Notes: generated by a model from the letters alone, not told the origin. A stretch of 64,000 nucleotides of DNA from Labedella endophytica (GCF_003990045.1 NZ_RZGZ01000002.1:992001-1056000); one strand, 5' to 3'. Counted from the first letter of the stretch, positions 35,475 to 44,912 are shown. Translations and numbers: made by a program.

Positions 35475-36343
35475 ACGAGGACCCGGCGGAGCTTCGCCAT
35501 CGGCGCCTGCTCACCCGGGAAGACGCGCTTGACCCCGTCACCGAGGGCCTCGTCGACGACCCGGATGCCCTCGATGAGCTGGGCGAAGTCGGTCGGCTCG
35601 AGGGACGCGGAGTGGTCGGAACCCCACATCGTCCGGTCGAGCGTGATGTGGCGTTCGACGACGCGGGCTCCGAGGGCGACCGCCGCGAAGGAGATCTCCA
35701 GCCCCGGCTCGTGACCCGAGTAGCCGACCGGAAGGCGCGGGTAGCGGTCCGCGAGGGTCCTGATCGTGCGCAGGTTGGCCTCGTCGGCGGGAAGGGGGTA
35801 GGTCGACGTCGCGTGCAGGATGACGAGCGACGTCGGGTCGAACGTCTCCACGGCCGCGTCGATCTGCTCGATGGTCGACATCCCGGTCGAGAGGATGATC
35901 GGCTTCCCCGTCGCGGCGAGCGCCCGGAGCAGACCGAGGTCCGTCACGGAGGCCGAGGCGACCTTGTGCGCGGGAACGGAGAGCTCCTCGAGGAAGGCGA
36001 CGGCCGGCTCGTCCCACGGGGATGCGAACCAGTCGAGACCGCACAGCGTCGCATAGTCGCCGATCTCGATGTACTGCTCACGGTCGAACTCGACGCGGCG
36101 GCGGTACTCGAGGTAGGTCATCGTGCCCCACGGGGTGTCACGCGGCGTGTTCTTCATGTGCTCGGGCGTCGAGATGTCGGGGGTGCGCTTCTGGAACTTG
36201 ACAGCCTGCGCCCCCGCCTCGGCCGCGACCTCGATGAGGTTCTTGGCCAGGTCGACCGAACCGTTGTGGTTGAGACCGATCTCGCCGATGACGTAGACGG
36301 GGTGACCGTCGCCGATCTGCGAGCGTCCGATGGTGACGGTCAT
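35471..36343 (-). CDS. neuB: N-acetylneuraminate synthase family protein, SAF domain absent
   Basis: A 290-residue NeuB-type TIM barrel: YVIGEIGLNHNGSVDLAKNLI, AVKFQKRTPD, SPWDEPAVAFL, ILSTGMSTIEQID, ILHATSTYP, GYSGHEPG and ERHITLDRTMWGSDHSASLEP. These are the PEP- and metal-binding segments for condensing PEP with an N-acyl mannosamine-type sugar. Typical NeuB proteins have a further 60-residue antifreeze-like (SAF) domain that completes the active site of the partner; it is not present here and the gene ends right after the barrel. ATG overlaps the neuA-type stop (ATGA). Confidence 0.88.
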   Translation of the reverse strand: MTVTIGRSQIGDGHPVYVIGEIGLNHNGSVDLAKNLIEVAAEAGAQAVKFQKRTPDISTPEHMKNTPRDTPWGTMTYLEYRRRVEFDREQYIEIGDYATLCGLDWFASPWDEPAVAFLEELSVPAHKVASASVTDLGLLRALAATGKPIILSTGMSTIEQIDAAVETFDPTSLVILHATSTYPLPADEANLRTIRTLADRYPRLPVGYSGHEPGLEISFAAVALGARVVERHITLDRTMWGSDHSASLEPTDFAQLIEGIRVVDEALGDGVKRVFPGEQAPMAKLRRVLV

Positions 36344-37677
36344 GATGATCTCCGTTCGTTCGTGAGGTGCTCCGCCGGGAGGTCGTCCCGGCGGTCGTGT
36401 GCGGGTGCGGCCGTCCGGGCCGCGATGATGCGATCGGCCAGTTCCCTGACCGCACCGGAGCCTCCCCGCGAGGCGAGGACGACGCGCGCCGCGGCGCGTG
36501 CGGTCGGGTGGGCGTCGGCGACGACCACGGACCAACCCACGATGCGGAGCGCCGGCAGGTCGCCGACGTCGTTCCCGAGGTAGGCGATGCGATCGAGCGG
36601 CACTCCGATCCGCTCCGCCCACTCCGTGAGGACGTCGCCCTTGTCTCCGCGGGTGTCGTCGCCGTCCACACCGTGGATGACGTCAACGCGGAGCTTGGCC
36701 GCACGGGCCGCGACGACGGCATTGCGCTCGGCCGAGAGGATGAGGACGGGGATCCCGGCGTCGCGGAGCTGGCGGACGCCGTGGCCGTCGCCGCGGTGGA
36801 TCCGGACGCTCTCGCGGCCGTCCTGATCGACGACGGCCGTGTCGTCGGTGTGCACGCCGTCGAAGTCGGTGACGACGGCCTCGACCTCGATGAGCTCACC
36901 ACCGTCGTCGACAGTGGCCCGGAGCTCCGGTGTGTCGATCGCCGAGACCGCGCGGGCCAGCTCGAGGTCGGCGGGGACGTCGATCTCGATCGCGTGACGC
37001 TCCGGCACCGATTGCACCGCGACGAGGCCGAAGAACCGGTGGCCCGAGGATCGGAAGCCGGCGGCGTCCATCGCGTAGAACGCACCCGTCTCGCGGTACT
37101 CCGCGGCACGGTCCTGGCGGCGGGGGCGTGATGCCCTGTCGTGGTTGACGCCGACGACGCCCTCGTTCGCACCCCCGTCCCGCCAGAGGAAGACGTGGGT
37201 CGGGACCGCCGAGAAGACGACGTCGGCGCTTCCGGAGATCACGCGTCTCACGGCCTCGTCGAGATCGACGGGGTCGATGAGGGGGGAGGTCGCCTGCATC
37301 AGGACGACGGTGCCGATGGGGCGCCGTCCCGAGGCCGTGTCGGCCTCGATCGCATCGAGAGCATGCAGCACCGCGGACTCCGAGGAGGCGGTGTCGCCCG
37401 AGAGCTCGTCGGGGCGCTCCACGACGACGGCCCCGGAGTCGATGGCGATCCGGGCGATGTCCGCGTCGTCGGTCGAGACGACGACGAGGTCGATGCTCCG
37501 CGCCGCGCGTGCGGAGCGGATCGCGCGAACGATGAGGGGAATTCCCCCGACCGTTCGGAGATTCTTGCCCGGGATCCCCTTCGAACCGCCGCGCGCGGGG
37601 ATCACCACGACACTCAGGGGCACGTCGGAGAACGACGGATCGCTCGCCCCCGTCGTGCCGTCCTGACCGCTGTCCAT
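36340..37677 (-). CDS. neuA: Bifunctional acylneuraminate cytidylyltransferase / HAD phosphatase
   Basis: A 445-residue fusion. Residues about 20-240 form the CMP-sialate synthetase: PARGGSKGIPGKNL (27-40), SGDTASSESAVLHAL, LMQATSPL, and the C-terminal RHAIEIDVPADLELA. Residues about 265-430 form a KdsC-like HAD phosphatase: VVTDFDGVHTDD (D271/D273), ILSAERNAVV, and YLGNDVGDLPAL. The fusion suggests the product is made as a 9-phosphate, dephosphorylated, then activated with CMP. First gene of the operon. The ATG lacks a ribosome site but has TAGCGT six bases upstream, indicating leaderless transcription. Confidence 0.9.
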   Translation of the reverse strand: MDSGQDGTTGASDPSFSDVPLSVVVIPARGGSKGIPGKNLRTVGGIPLIVRAIRSARAARSIDLVVVSTDDADIARIAIDSGAVVVERPDELSGDTASSESAVLHALDAIEADTASGRRPIGTVVLMQATSPLIDPVDLDEAVRRVISGSADVVFSAVPTHVFLWRDGGANEGVVGVNHDRASRPRRQDRAAEYRETGAFYAMDAAGFRSSGHRFFGLVAVQSVPERHAIEIDVPADLELARAVSAIDTPELRATVDDGGELIEVEAVVTDFDGVHTDDTAVVDQDGRESVRIHRGDGHGVRQLRDAGIPVLILSAERNAVVAARAAKLRVDVIHGVDGDDTRGDKGDVLTEWAERIGVPLDRIAYLGNDVGDLPALRIVGWSVVVADAHPTARAAARVVLASRGGSGAVRELADRIIAARTAAPAHDRRDDLPAEHLTNERRSS

Positions 37678-38039
37678 GGGGTGACGCTAAGCGGGCGGGG
37701 TGGCCGGGAGGTGACCCGCGAGTGAACGCACGTCCCCCGGCGGACGACGGTTCGAATACGCACGTCCGGTCGGGGCGCAGACCTCCCCGGGCGTCGACCC
37801 GATCGACGCCCGAGGAGACCCGGACGACCGAGGAGACCCCGTGGGGATGGTCCCCGGCATCCGAGGCGCGGCCAGATGCAACCCCCCGGTCCATCGACCG
37901 CGCCTCGGACAGGAAACCCGATCGGCGAAGATCCGATCGGACGTTGAGAGGCGCTCCCTCCCACCGTGGCGGATACATCGGAGCCAATCGACTCCGATGT
38001 CGGATTTTGGTCCTGCCCGTGGTCCCGCCCGACACTTAT
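37678..38039. other. Gene-free region with three inverted repeats between neuA and the LuxR gene
   Basis: Stems: CGGGCGTCGA/TCGACGCCCG (37788-37797 with 37803-37812), CCGAGGCGCGG/CCGCGCCTCGG (37861-37871 with 37898-37908) and ACATCGGAG/CTCCGATGT (37975-37983 with 37992-38000). The last probably terminates the LuxR transcript. The neuA -10 (TAGCGT) is at 37684-37689, minus strand. Confidence 0.5.
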
Positions 38040-40736
38040 TCAGGCGTCGAGCAGGCCCCGAGCGATCGCAGCGATCGCCGCTTCCTCTCGCGTCGTCGCC
38101 CCCAGTTTCCGGTAGATGCTCGCGCGCTGCTTCTTGACCGTGTTGGGCGAGACGACGAGTCGCTTGGCGATCACCGAGACACTCAACCCGGACACCAGCA
38201 GCGTCAGGACCTCCCGCTCCCGCGCCGTGAGGTCGGCGAACGAGTCGAGTCGGACGAAGAGTGTCGGCATGGCCTCGAGCTCCGAGAGCAACCGCGCGTC
38301 GGCGAGCCCCGCTCGTTCCGCGAGCAACGCGAGTGATCGGCGATCGGATTCGACGAGGAACGACCACGGAGACCGGAGCCCTTGGGAGGACAGCACCCGG
38401 AGCCCCTCCGACAGATCGTGGAGCGACGCCCGTTCTCCTCCGAGCCGGAGTGAGGCGGCCGCTCGGGCGAGTAGGAGCTCCACGCGGTTCCGCGGACCGA
38501 TCCCCTGCGCCCCGAGGCCATCGCTCGCGGCGGCGACCGCCTCGAGCGCCCGGTCCTCGACGAGTGCGATCTGGGCACGGCAGACGCCGATCACCGGATC
38601 GCCCTTGTCGAAGGAGCGCAGCGCGACCTTCGACTGCGCGAGTGCGCCCACCGCGAGCGAGAGAGCGATGACGGCTCGACCGATGGCCGAACGGACGGCC
38701 GGCGGCGCGATGGTCCGTTCCCGGTCCGGAACCGCTTCGTTCACGGCCGAGATGCTGAGGAGGCTCCTCCCCTCCGCCGCGTCGAGCATCGACCGCACCG
38801 GTACGACCCTCAGCCGGATCTCGGGACCCGCCGAGCGGAGCACTCCGTCGATCGCCTCCCTCGTCGAGGCCAGATCGCCGCTCTCAGCGGCGAGGAGCGC
38901 AGATGCGAGGTCGGCCCATCCCCATCGGGACAGGCCCGTGCGTACTCGGCCGAGAGCGATGAGCTGCTCCCGTGCGAGACCCATCGCTCCCGCCGTCGCA
39001 TGAGCGCTCGCGAGAAAGGCGTGAGCCTGCGCCAACAGCTCCGCCCGCACGCCGGGAGCAGCGACGACCCGCTCGGCGAGCCTCACCGCATCCTGCGTCT
39101 GACCGACCCCCAGGAAGGTCACGGCCGCCTGCAGCGTCGCGGCGGCGAGGATTCCGGGTGCCGGCGGGCGCTCGTCGATCTCGAAGCGCTCCGACGCGGC
39201 GCTCACCTCGGACGCCACGGACAGAGCAGCGGCCCACCGGCCCTCGAGTCGCAACGCGATCAGACGCACACCGAGCATCGCGAGACGGTCGTCGGGGCCG
39301 AGCTGCGATGAACGGGTGCGCGCTGCTTGCTCGGCAGCGACGAGGTAGGCCGAGCCGACGGCCTTCCCCTTGCCGCTCGTGGTGTGGACCAGTCCGAGCA
39401 TCGCCGTGAGGTACGGGAAACGCCGGAGCTTCGCCGTCGCGACGGCGATGAGGGGCTCGAACGCCCCCGGTTCGTCGTCGGTCACGGCGATGAACGATTC
39501 CCGGAGGATGCGTTCCGCGAGCACGAACTGCTCCGTCCGGATCGCCCGCGCCCACGCCGCGCGCGAATCGCCCCTCCCCCACAGCACCTCGGCCGCGGCG
39601 GCGTCCGCCTCGGGAGATCGGCCCCCGTCCGCGCCGGCCACCGTCTTCTCGAGCACGCGCGCGGTGATGGGGACGAAGTGGAAACGGGAGACGTCCCCGT
39701 CGCTGTCCCAGAACCCGAACCCGAGGGATCGCGCGGCATCGAGCCATTTCCGCGCCCGCTCCGTGTCCACCGCTCCGAGCCGTGCCGCTTCCCGGTCGGT
39801 CACGCCGTCGAGGAGGGCGGCCCGCTGCAGGAACGTCCAGAACTCGTCCTCCGAGGACCCGCCCGGTGCACTGACCGATGCGACGAGCGCGTCCGCCACG
39901 CGACCGACGACGGTGTCCATCTCGCGGACCGCCGTGAGTCGCTGAGACCCGTCGAGTCTCTCGGCGAAGAGACGCGTCGCGAGCGGCATGCCCCCCGTGA
40001 TCTCGTGGACCTCCGCGGCGAGCTTCGCATCGACGGTGAGGACGGAGCGGACGATCACGAGCGCACACTCTCGCAGCGTGAAGAGGAGTCCTTGTGCCTC
40101 GATCTCCATCAGATCGAGGGCCGAGCCGTCGTCCTGGCGATCGAAGGAGCTCACGCTGCGGGTGGCGATCACGAAACGCAGTCGATCGGTCACCCGGAGC
40201 ATCGCTCTCACGTCCTCTTCGACGGCGGGGGACTCGAGCGCGTGGGCGTCGTCGATGACGATCGTGAAGTCGGTGTCCAGGTGCGATGCGAACCTGGTGA
40301 GGTAGCGCCGGAGGTCACCTCCGGCACCGAGCTGCGCGGCCGACGGGAGCCAGCGACCCTCCACTACGAGGGTGCCCGAATCCTCCACCATGGCGAAGAC
40401 CCTCGTCCAGAAGGTCGCCCGGTCGACGATGTCATCGTCGACGTCGACCCAGACTCCGTCGACGTCCGACGCGTTCGCCCACTGGGAGACGAGCATCGTC
40501 TTCCCGAACCCCGAACCGCCGCGCACCAGGGTGATCCGATGACGCGCCTCGAGCAACGCCACGAGGTCGGGGCGTCGGATGGCCCACGCCGGTTCGACGG
40601 GAGCCCCGTAGATCGGTCCGGTCGACGACGTGCGTCGTCCCGCTCGCTCGGCGCGCGATCCCGACCCACCCCCCGGCGGTACCGGCCGCGTTCCTCCGGC
40701 GTCGAATGCTCCTGCGCGCTCGCCCGTTGCCGTCAT
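38040..40736 (-). CDS. Large ATP-binding LuxR-family regulator (MalT/LAL type)
   Basis: An 898-residue STAND-type regulator. The P-loop GGSGFGKT (73-80) and Walker B-like TIVIDDAHAL define an ATPase module. A long helical, TPR-like middle follows, and the final 65 residues hold the LuxR helix-turn-helix (DLTAREREVLTLLVSGLSVSVIAKRLVVSPNTVKKQRASIY). Such proteins multimerise on ATP and an inducer, then activate transcription; MalT is the model. The ATG at 40736 is chosen over further upstream starts because the latter add low-complexity sequence. The ribosome site is poor. It may act on the neighbouring surface-glycan or secreted-protein genes; targets unknown. Confidence 0.9.
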   Translation of the reverse strand: MTATGERAGAFDAGGTRPVPPGGGSGSRAERAGRRTSSTGPIYGAPVEPAWAIRRPDLVALLEARHRITLVRGGSGFGKTMLVSQWANASDVDGVWVDVDDDIVDRATFWTRVFAMVEDSGTLVVEGRWLPSAAQLGAGGDLRRYLTRFASHLDTDFTIVIDDAHALESPAVEEDVRAMLRVTDRLRFVIATRSVSSFDRQDDGSALDLMEIEAQGLLFTLRECALVIVRSVLTVDAKLAAEVHEITGGMPLATRLFAERLDGSQRLTAVREMDTVVGRVADALVASVSAPGGSSEDEFWTFLQRAALLDGVTDREAARLGAVDTERARKWLDAARSLGFGFWDSDGDVSRFHFVPITARVLEKTVAGADGGRSPEADAAAAEVLWGRGDSRAAWARAIRTEQFVLAERILRESFIAVTDDEPGAFEPLIAVATAKLRRFPYLTAMLGLVHTTSGKGKAVGSAYLVAAEQAARTRSSQLGPDDRLAMLGVRLIALRLEGRWAAALSVASEVSAASERFEIDERPPAPGILAAATLQAAVTFLGVGQTQDAVRLAERVVAAPGVRAELLAQAHAFLASAHATAGAMGLAREQLIALGRVRTGLSRWGWADLASALLAAESGDLASTREAIDGVLRSAGPEIRLRVVPVRSMLDAAEGRSLLSISAVNEAVPDRERTIAPPAVRSAIGRAVIALSLAVGALAQSKVALRSFDKGDPVIGVCRAQIALVEDRALEAVAAASDGLGAQGIGPRNRVELLLARAAASLRLGGERASLHDLSEGLRVLSSQGLRSPWSFLVESDRRSLALLAERAGLADARLLSELEAMPTLFVRLDSFADLTAREREVLTLLVSGLSVSVIAKRLVVSPNTVKKQRASIYRKLGATTREEAAIAAIARGLLDA

Positions 40737-40947
40737 GTGAACCCCGCCCTTTGTCGACCGATCAGTGGGCATCACACTGGCCATTCGACGAGGGCATCGG
40801 GGGCTGATCGGGAAAATATGGTCCGATAAATGGTCCGCTTCTTCGTCCTGGTGACGATCCGGGGGCATGTGCGGCTGATCATGGCCCCTGAAAGGAGGGC
40901 CATGATGGCGAGGACCCGAGCCCGGAGAAGCGACGACGGTCGTCCTC
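40737..40947. promoter_or_regulatory. Region upstream of the LuxR gene: direct repeat and usp terminator
   Basis: ATGGTCCG occurs twice at 40818-40825 and 40830-40837, 12 bases apart, close to one helical turn. TCATGGCCC-N9-GGGCCATGA at 40879-40905 is a hairpin 43 bases after the usp stop, probably its terminator. Confidence 0.45.
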
Positions 40948-41466
40948 CTACGGCCGTCCGGCCTCCCCATCGCTCCAGGGCAGCTCCTCGGTCCGGCGGA
41001 CGGGTGACAGCGGCACGACGATGACCGGCTGTCGCTGCCGATGGGCGAGATGGGCCGCGATCGATCCGGTGAAGAACTCCTGGAGCCCAGCGCGGAAGCC
41101 GGGTTCGCGCGTGCCCACGACGATCGATCCGACCTCCTCACGGTCGGCGATCGAGCACAGGGCGGCGGACGGCTCACCCTCGGCGGTCACCACGCGCCAG
41201 CGAGCCCCGGAGCTCTCGAGGGTCGGTCGGACCTGATCGTCGATCCAGGTCGAGTCGATCTCGCTCTCGACGTTCGCGTCGTAGGGAACGAAGGCCACGG
41301 AGCCGTCGGCCCAGAGGCCCGCGGTGTAGCGCGTCGCGTCTACCCATGCCACGACGAGCTCGGCGCCGAAGGCCACGGCGTACTCGGCGGCGACACGGAG
41401 CACGGCCTCGGGCTGGCCGGGGACGATACCGACGAGTACCGGACGGGTCGAGGGTCGAACGGTCAT
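40948..41466 (-). CDS. Universal stress protein (UspA family)
   Basis: A 172-residue single Usp domain. PVLVGIVPGQPEAVLRVAAEYAVAFGAELVVAWVD is the first strand-loop-helix. SIVVGTREPGFRAGLQEFFTGSIAAHLAHRQRQPVIVVP is the G-2x-G-9x-G-S/T nucleotide loop, so ATP binding is likely. ATG has AGGAGG seven bases upstream; an in-frame earlier start is rejected because it covers that site. Cytosolic. Single-gene unit between a terminator on each side. Confidence 0.88.
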   Translation of the reverse strand: MTVRPSTRPVLVGIVPGQPEAVLRVAAEYAVAFGAELVVAWVDATRYTAGLWADGSVAFVPYDANVESEIDSTWIDDQVRPTLESSGARWRVVTAEGEPSAALCSIADREEVGSIVVGTREPGFRAGLQEFFTGSIAAHLAHRQRQPVIVVPLSPVRRTEELPWSDGEAGRP

Positions 41467-41579
41467 GGTCTCAGCCTCCTGCGTGGCGGAACCTCGGACA
41501 CCTCGCATCGTCACGGCACGGTCCGCCTGGCCTCACCACTCGACGCACGATCAGCATATCCACGGCGCCCGTCACCCAC

Positions 41580-41622
41580 CACGAGGCGCCGCCGGAACGA
41601 TCCCGTCCGGCGGCGCCTCGTG
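41580..41622 (-). terminator. Perfect 17-bp hairpin terminating the surface-protein gene
   Basis: CACGAGGCGCCGCCGGA (41580-41596) pairs perfectly with 41606-41622 across nine bases, 40 bases after the stop at 41662. No U-run. Confidence 0.65.
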
Positions 41623-41661
41623 ACGGCTCGCCCAGAGGCTGATGGTCCGTCGCTCCCGCCG

Positions 41662-44600
41662 CTACGGGATCCGAACGACGGAGAACTCCTCCACAGAGAA
41701 GGTGGTCGTCTCCGGCCGACCCGCGTAGTAGATGATGCCGACCGTGCCGGCCGCTTGCAGGCCGGAGGAGGTGTCCGTTCGGTCGATCTGCCACGTGGTG
41801 GGTTCGGCGGCATCTCGGAACCAGGCTTTGGCCCGGAGCGCGGTCGACCCGGTGCCGGAGACCTGGAACCGGAGGGAGATCTCTTGACCGGCGGTGTATC
41901 CGACGCTCGTCAGGTTGACGCTCGCGAGCGTCTTCCCCGAGGCCTGGACGTCCAGCCGCGTCTTGGAGGGCTCGACGATGATGCGAGCGGCGTATCGGTC
42001 CGACCCGACACCACGACCGATGAGACTGACGTAGTGAGACGACGTACCCGCCGACCGATCGAGGGAGAACGTCATCGTCGAGTCGGAGCTCGTCTGGGAC
42101 ACGGCCGGGAGGGTCGCCACACGCATGTGTGCGGGCGCGACGCGGATGATCCCCGAGCCGGCGCTCGTGCTGACCCCGCTCGTGGTCTCCGATACGGCCC
42201 AGGCCCCGCCGGTCTCGGCCGAACCCCATCCCGAGGAGACCGACCGCTCGAAGCGGTCGAACGCCACGGCCGACGGCTCCGGCTCGGGCTCGGGCTCGGG
42301 CTCGGGCTCCGGCTCGGGCTCCGGCTCCGGCTGGGTCTGGGGTGCCGCCGCCGTGTGGCCTGCGATGGTCGCGCCGGACAGGACGCGGTCGTAGAGGGCC
42401 ACATTGTCGATCGCACCGTCTAGGAAGTCGCTCGTCGGCGCCGACGGCCACCCGGCGATCGTGTTCCCCCCGACGTTCCAGTACCCCTCGAATACCCCCG
42501 CCGCGGTGTCCTCGACGCGCGATCCGACGAGTTCGCCGTCGACGAAGAGCTGCAACCCGCTCGAGCCGAGGGTGGCGACCACGTGATGCCATCGACCGTC
42601 GTTGTAGGCCAACGGCGTCGTGACCGTCTGCGCGCTGTCCGTCCAGACACCGAACACGAGCTGGCCGGTGTCCGTCATGTACACGTGTCGGTCGTGAGCC
42701 GCGTTGGTCGCTTCGCGGGTATGACCGAACCCGAGGATCTGGCCACCGGTCGTCGTCTCGGTGGAGAACCACGCCTCCGCGGAATAGGTGGTGGGCGCAG
42801 TGACCGACGCCTTTTGGGCGACGAATCGGGTCACTCCGTCGAAGGCCCCCGCGCTGCCCGCATCGTCGCTCTCGATGCCCTGCACCCGCTCGGCCACGGT
42901 GGAGAGGTCGTTGGTTCCGGCCCAGTCGAAGGTCGTCGACCCTGCCGTCTCATTGAACGGCCAATAGGACACGGGAGCGTCGCGGAGGACGATTCGGTCG
43001 TAGTCCGTCGCCGGCCCCGTCGATCCGGCCGTGGCGGTGAAGGACACCGCGTCGCTCAGCGTGGAATTACCGTCCGGGTCGATCGTCTTCACTCGATAGC
43101 CGTACTTCTTCCCGGCGACGAGACCGGTGTCGATCGCGCGGACGGTGGGTGTGTCCCAGAAGCTGGAAGAGATCCAGTCCGTCTCGAAGACGGGCGTCGC
43201 GGTGTTCCCGTCTCGGATCACCTGGTACCGGAGGCGCGAGCTGTCTCGATCGTCGTTGGCCGGCCAGCTGAGGCGGACACCGTTGCCCTCGAACGACTCG
43301 GTGGTGACCACGAGCTGGGCGCCAGACAACCGCGGTCCGTTCTTCTCCGGCGCAACGGGAGGGGCTGCGAATCGCGCCAGGCCGTTCTGTCTGGTGCCGT
43401 TGACGGAACGGAACTCGCCGCCGTAGAGGACGTAACCGTCCCCGGCCGCCACGTCCCAGGGGCCCTGGTTCGCCCCGGTGAAGAGACCGGTGTCGAAGGC
43501 GGGGAACCAATGCAGGAGCGAGGGGGCCGGCTGACCGGCGTGGCCCCAGAAGGTCGTGGTGGTAGACAGATTCGTGCCCGTGGCGGCGTCCGAGAAAGCG
43601 AGTCCTCGATACTGTCCCTCTGGGGCGATGTAGTCGCCGAATCCGCCGACGTTGCTGCAGTCGTGGTGATGTCCGGCCGTGTAGACGACGTCGCCGACGG
43701 GCCGGACCGAATAGGTGTCTCCTCGGCAGTCCTCGAGCCACTCGATGGAACCGTCCACTGCTCTCGCTTTGAACGTGCCCTCGAAGTTCCCCGTGCCGTA
43801 GGCCCATCCCGTTCCGTAGACGGAGTCGCCCGCCACGGCGAGGCTGTAGATGCCGGACTTCTGCTCTTCTCCGTTCCGCACCACGTCTCCGATCGCCCAC
43901 GGTTGCGTTACACCGGAATCGGGAGAGACCGACGCCATGCCGAGCGACGTCTTTCCCCCGCCGACGGTCTGAAAGGATCCCCCGAGGACTACCCGCGCAC
44001 CCGACCCGGCGACGACGATCGCCTTCACGTCTCCGCCGACAGGCGCGGGGTTCCACGGCAGCAGAGCACCCGTCGCTGGGGAGAACGCTGCCGCCCGGCT
44101 GCGGGTCGCCTTCTGGGCCGTCGTGAACGCGCCGCCGGCATAGAGCACGGACCCCGACGCGGCGAGCGAGTGGACGGCCTTGTTGAGCACGGGGGCGAAC
44201 GTCGTGTCGAGCTTCCCGGTGGCGACGTCGAATGCGGCGATGCGCGACCGGGCGACGCCGTTCACCGTCGTGAAGTCTCCCCCGACGTAGAGCTTCTTGC
44301 CGTCCGCCGAGACCGCGAGGGCGCGGACGGGCGCGTTGAACGTGGGAGCGAACGCCAGCAAGGCACCGGTCGTCACGTCGTAGGACAGCATGTGCGAGCG
44401 GGCGACGATCTTCTGGCCGACGCCCGCGCCGGACGGCCGCGCCTTCGTGAACGCCCCAGCCGCGAACACGGTCTTGCCGACCACGACCTGGTCCCAGACC
44501 ACCCCGCCGGCGTCCATGTCGTTGCGGGCCGCAACCGTCCCGTCACCGATCTGCGGGGTGGGGAGAAGATCGGCGGTCACCGTTGCCGGAGTGGTGGGAT

Positions 44601-44796
44601 CGGCCGGATCGACGGGAGACCCCTCCGCCCGTGCCGACGCGGCGGGCACGATCGAGACGACGACCAGCGCCGCCGCGGCCGACATCACGAGGAGCCCACG
44701 AACGAGGCCCGCTCGGCGAACCGTCTCGGCCCACGTCCTGGTAGCGACCGCACCGTCGGATGCGTTCGTGCGGGTCGGTGAGAAGCTCGGCGACAT
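41662..44796 (-). CDS. Secreted beta-propeller / FnIII / LamG surface protein
   Basis: A 1044-residue exported protein. A long basic n-region and a hydrophobic core (about 32-55, ending ASARAEG) make a signal peptide. Residues about 60-480 contain repeated blades such as LYVGGDFTTVNG, LYAGGAFTTA and VVLGGSFQTVGG, the delta-60/PQQ-like propeller. A FnIII-like domain follows (about 485-590), then a LamG/concanavalin domain (YSAEAWFST ... WHHVVATLGSSGLQLFVDGELVG), a Glu-Pro repeat linker and a 160-residue C-terminal domain. No sortase motif is visible. It is paralogous to the protein at 60400-63798. It probably binds glycan at the cell surface; the function is inferred only. Confidence 0.85.
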   Translation of the reverse strand: MSPSFSPTRTNASDGAVATRTWAETVRRAGLVRGLLVMSAAAALVVVSIVPAASARAEGSPVDPADPTTPATVTADLLPTPQIGDGTVAARNDMDAGGVVWDQVVVGKTVFAAGAFTKARPSGAGVGQKIVARSHMLSYDVTTGALLAFAPTFNAPVRALAVSADGKKLYVGGDFTTVNGVARSRIAAFDVATGKLDTTFAPVLNKAVHSLAASGSVLYAGGAFTTAQKATRSRAAAFSPATGALLPWNPAPVGGDVKAIVVAGSGARVVLGGSFQTVGGGKTSLGMASVSPDSGVTQPWAIGDVVRNGEEQKSGIYSLAVAGDSVYGTGWAYGTGNFEGTFKARAVDGSIEWLEDCRGDTYSVRPVGDVVYTAGHHHDCSNVGGFGDYIAPEGQYRGLAFSDAATGTNLSTTTTFWGHAGQPAPSLLHWFPAFDTGLFTGANQGPWDVAAGDGYVLYGGEFRSVNGTRQNGLARFAAPPVAPEKNGPRLSGAQLVVTTESFEGNGVRLSWPANDDRDSSRLRYQVIRDGNTATPVFETDWISSSFWDTPTVRAIDTGLVAGKKYGYRVKTIDPDGNSTLSDAVSFTATAGSTGPATDYDRIVLRDAPVSYWPFNETAGSTTFDWAGTNDLSTVAERVQGIESDDAGSAGAFDGVTRFVAQKASVTAPTTYSAEAWFSTETTTGGQILGFGHTREATNAAHDRHVYMTDTGQLVFGVWTDSAQTVTTPLAYNDGRWHHVVATLGSSGLQLFVDGELVGSRVEDTAAGVFEGYWNVGGNTIAGWPSAPTSDFLDGAIDNVALYDRVLSGATIAGHTAAAPQTQPEPEPEPEPEPEPEPEPEPSAVAFDRFERSVSSGWGSAETGGAWAVSETTSGVSTSAGSGIIRVAPAHMRVATLPAVSQTSSDSTMTFSLDRSAGTSSHYVSLIGRGVGSDRYAARIIVEPSKTRLDVQASGKTLASVNLTSVGYTAGQEISLRFQVSGTGSTALRAKAWFRDAAEPTTWQIDRTDTSSGLQAAGTVGIIYYAGRPETTTFSVEEFSVVRIP
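42275..42335 (-). repeat. Hexamer tandem repeat encoding the Glu-Pro linker
   Basis: About ten copies of GGCTC(G/C) on the plus strand encode alternating Glu and Pro on the minus strand, a stiff spacer between the LamG and C-terminal domains. Such repeats can change length by slippage in 6-bp steps without losing frame. Confidence 0.8.
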
Positions 44797-44901
44797 CGGT
44801 ATGGTCCCCCCGGAGTGCGATGTACAGAACGTGATCAGTCCTCACATTCACACCGAGTCTCGCCGACCTGCCGCTTCCCCGCTCCCGGAAGCGCCTCCCC
44901 T
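44797..44901 (-). promoter_or_regulatory. Upstream region of the surface-protein gene with shared ATGTGAGGA box
   Basis: On the minus strand ATGTGAGGA (complement of 44839-44847) is flanked by a GATCA-rich stretch. The same nine bases occur 85 bases upstream of the paralogous gene's start (63875-63883). Confidence 0.4.
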
Positions 44902-44912
44902 GTGGATAAGCG

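Noticed and set aside
42275-42335. Possible CRISPR or minisatellite
   Set aside because: The hexamer repeat is in frame and encodes a Glu-Pro linker inside a secreted protein; there are no spacers.
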